A stretch of DNA of 19,155 bases, from positions 1-19,155 of the forward strand of contig JAHLKH010000336.1 of NCBI GenBank assembly GCA_025526915.1. Reading direction: 5' to 3'. The notes under the pieces are model-generated. The model saw nothing but the letters and a program-made list of their open reading frames with translations. It was not told the DNA's origin and did no database searches. A program made the translations under genes and the position numbers. Position 1 is the first letter of the stretch. Every line of letters begins with the position of its first letter. Shown here in pieces: positions 17,113 through 19,155 of this stretch. The DNA is from Entophlyctis helioformis (Eukaryota; Chytridiomycota; Chytridiomycetes; Chytridiales; Chytriomycetaceae).

Positions 17113-17971
17113 CGACTGCTGCTGTCGAATGAAGCTGCTCTGGCACTCTCCGATCCAAGCGATCCAGCGACCCCCGAGCACGAGCACGATGCAGCCGTGA
17201 GCTGTTCTGCGTCAGTCCAGTGCACTCGCTTGGTGAGGAAGGCTCGAGAAGACTCGCGGCAATCGTTGTGGCAGCCAGAGGCATGTGGCTGAGCTGAATG
17301 CGGCCAAACAGTCTGTGAGCAACAAACATCCGCGGATTGGACTGCGGAGATATCGTTGTGCGGGGTTGCATGGTTGGCGGTGCGGTTCATGAGACGACCG
17401 CTTGCTCCGCTGGCCCGCCAAGGTGGTGCACAGTGACTCGTGCCGACACCACAGAATTTGCAGCCACCACTCTGAGCATACGGATCGGGTCGTTTCTCCG
17501 CGACGCACGGCCATGAGTGCAGTGAGTGCGGTGAGCGATGTGAGTGCCACGAGCAGTGGTGCACACTGGCATGCACAGGCTGCATGCAGTGGCCAGGACA
17601 GGCATCGTTTGATCGCTGCATGCCGTTGCATCGACAGCCTTGCATGACGGCCCACTCGCCTTGCATCGCACCACGTCCCGCACCAGCCACCGCCAGACTC
17701 TGCTCAGCACACACTGCCCTCGCTGCTGCCCTCGCTGCTGCCCCGCGCCAGCTGCCAGCAAAACAACCGCACGACCGTGTTTGGCTTGGACGTGCGGAGA
17801 GATCGTGCTCCTGTGATCATGGCAGCTTTGCTGGTCGGAGAAATGCCTGCGTGCTTGTCGCTGCCCAGTCTACCGCGGCGACGGCTATAAGAAGAGCGGC
17901 GACCCCGCCCTTGGCTGTCCAGCATCTCACAGCCAGCCACACCAAGCCAGCCAGACCCTTTCCAACCAACA
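17113..17971. promoter_or_regulatory. 859-bp intergenic region upstream of second FAS1 gene
   Basis: No supported gene lies here; the open frames on both strands are low-complexity or antisense continuations. Features seen are a GTGAGTGC-like direct repeat near 17515-17550, a CTCGCTGCTGCC tandem near 17718-17743, and a TATAAG at 17886 followed by a C/A-rich leader to the ATG at 17972. Confidence 0.5.
17886..17891 (+). promoter_or_regulatory. TATA-like box (TATAAG) of second FAS1 gene
   Basis: TATAAG lies 86 bp upstream of the ATG at 17972, about the same distance as the TATAAAAG of the first FAS1 gene. Confidence 0.55.
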
Positions 17972-19155
17972 ATGCAGTTCTCCACCTCGCTCTTTGCCGC
18001 TGCCGCCCTCCTCGTGTCGTCGGCCTCTGCCCAGCACGCCTCTGGCGCTGCTGCTCCCCAGACCGCTCTCCAGGTCGCTGCCGGCAACAAGGACTTCTCG
18101 ACGCTCGTGTCGCTCGCCGGCAAGTTCCCGTCCATCGTGTCGATCCTCAACGGCACTGCCCCCATCACGGTGTTCGCCCCCACCAACGCCGCCTTCACCA
18201 AGCTGTCGACCGAGTCGCCTGCTCTCTTCAAGGCCGTCACTTCCGACGACACTCTCCTGTCGACCGTCCTGACCTGTGAGTACTGGCGCTTGTCTCTGCC
18301 ATGACTGCCGGCGATCAGTGCGCATGGCTGGATGGAGTGTGCAGTGATGTGCACTCCACAAGCACACTCCACAAGCACACCACCACGCACTCCGCCGTGC
18401 ACTGTTGCCGCCGACTGTCATCTGGCGTTCATCCACTCACGCGTCGCGTTCATCTGCCTGCTCGCTCCTTGCCGACTTGCTTGCACCTGCCAGACCACGT
18501 CCTCGGCGACCTCGTCTTTGACCCCACCAAGGCTGCTGCCCGCAACTTTGTCAAGACCGCCCAGGGCTCGACCCTCCGCGCCGATGTTGGCAAGGACGGT
18601 GTCGCTCTCGCCTTCGGCCTCGGCTCGTCCAAGGTTGCTGCGTCTGTGCCCACCTCCAACGGTGTTGTCCACGTTGTCGACACTGTGCTCGTTCCCCCGT
18701 CCAAGGTGTCCGAGACTGCCGTTGCCGCCGGCCTCACCTCGCTCGCTGCCGCTCTCACCAAGGTCGACTTTATCGGCGCTGTTGACGGCCTCAAGGACGT
18801 GACCATCTTCGCACCCACCAACAAGGCTTTCGACGACCTCAACGCGTTCGCCGCCAAGAACAACCTGACCATCACCGACTCGATCCTGTCGGCCGTCCTC
18901 AACTACCACATTGTCAAGGGTGTTGTGTACTCGACCGATGTCGTCAAGGCCAAGGCTGCCAAGCCCACCACCGCCTACAACGGCCTGACCTCTGACGTTG
19001 CCTTTGACGGCACCGACGTCACGGTCAAGGGTGCCGGCAACACCACGCCTGCCAAGGTTGTCATTGCCGACGTCCTCGTTGCCGGCGGTGTTGTGCACGT
19101 TGTCGACACGGTCATCCTCCCCGACCTGCCAAGATTGTTGCTGGCCACTGGCCAA
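17972..19155 (+). CDS. Secreted fasciclin (FAS1) domain protein, 3'-partial
   Basis: This is probably a secreted or wall-anchored adhesion protein with at least two FAS1 domains. Exon 1 is 17972-18275, with a signal peptide MQFSTSLFAAAALLVSSASA ending before Q. The first domain has TVFAPTNAAF and, across the intron 18276-18493 (GTGAGT donor, CCAG end), the YHVLGDLVF motif. The Tyr codon is split T/AC exactly as in the upstream FAS1 gene. The second domain has TIFAPTNKAFDDL, LNYHIVKGVV and GGVVHVVDTVILP. The frame is open to the window edge, so the C-terminus is missing. The last codons after ILPDLP read less like the family, so a small indel near 19125 is possible. Codons are strongly C-biased, as in the S41 peptidase gene, suggesting high expression. 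Identity as a FAS1 protein is very secure. Confidence 0.9.

Noticed and set aside
16221..17714. 497-residue minus-strand open frame over the first FAS1 gene
   Set aside because: It is antisense to well-supported FAS1 exons and introns, translates microsatellite DNA, and shows no recognisable domain; long antisense frames are expected in GC-rich, C-ending codon usage.
18418..19155. 245-residue minus-strand open frame at the right edge
   Set aside because: Antisense to the second FAS1 gene and composed of complement codons; no domain.

Overview
The window is eukaryotic nuclear DNA, most likely from a zoosporic or other early-diverging fungus; a chytrid is my best guess, not a demonstration. 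The genes are interrupted by short GT-AG introns, mostly 46-220 nt. Donors are of the GTACGT, GTGCGT or GTAAGT type, and many introns carry a CTGAC or CTAAC branch site. The coding sequence is GC-rich. Gene content includes a Yrb30-type Ran-binding protein, a Pho80/Pcl-type cyclin, secreted FAS1 proteins and a secreted S41 peptidase. No rRNA, tRNA, CRISPR array or bacterial-type operon was seen.

Region 1 (1-5469, + strand) is one long multi-exon gene whose 5' end lies outside the window. Its C-terminal third is a Fanzor nuclease core, the eukaryotic relative of TnpB: a RuvC-I Asp motif, a RuvC-II-like strand, a Glu-x-x-Thr-Ser motif leading into a CxxC...CxxC zinc ribbon, and a final RuvC-III R-D-x-x-x-A-T-N-I motif. 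About 1,000 residues of unrecognised, low-complexity-rich sequence precede the core, and a tail of basic tandem repeats follows it. A probable one-base frameshift sits between RuvC-I and RuvC-II. The 312-bp region after the stop (5470-5781) has two hairpins and is where a Fanzor guide (omega) RNA would be looked for.

Region 2 (5782-9905) is a head-to-head pair: ribonuclease H2 catalytic subunit on the minus strand and a Yrb30-like Ran-GTP-binding protein on the plus strand. Their start codons are only 74 bp apart. The RNase H2 gene converges on the Fanzor gene.

Region 3 (9906-12976) holds a secreted CPAF-like S41 peptidase in three exons, preceded by four copies of a 13-bp tandem repeat. Region 4 (13096-15108) encodes a Pho80/Pcl-like cyclin with a long Q/H-rich N-terminus.

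Region 5 (15109-19155) holds two tandem secreted FAS1 (fasciclin) genes, each with a TATA box. They share an identically placed phase-1 intron, so they are probably duplicates. The first has an apparent frameshift near its 5' end; the second runs off the right edge.

The genes do not form a single pathway. Functional groupings are RNA-guided DNA cleavage (the mobile-type Fanzor), housekeeping nuclear functions (RNase H2, Ran binding, cyclin) and secreted or surface proteins (S41 peptidase, FAS1 pair). Long antisense open frames over the GC-rich genes are treated as shadows.
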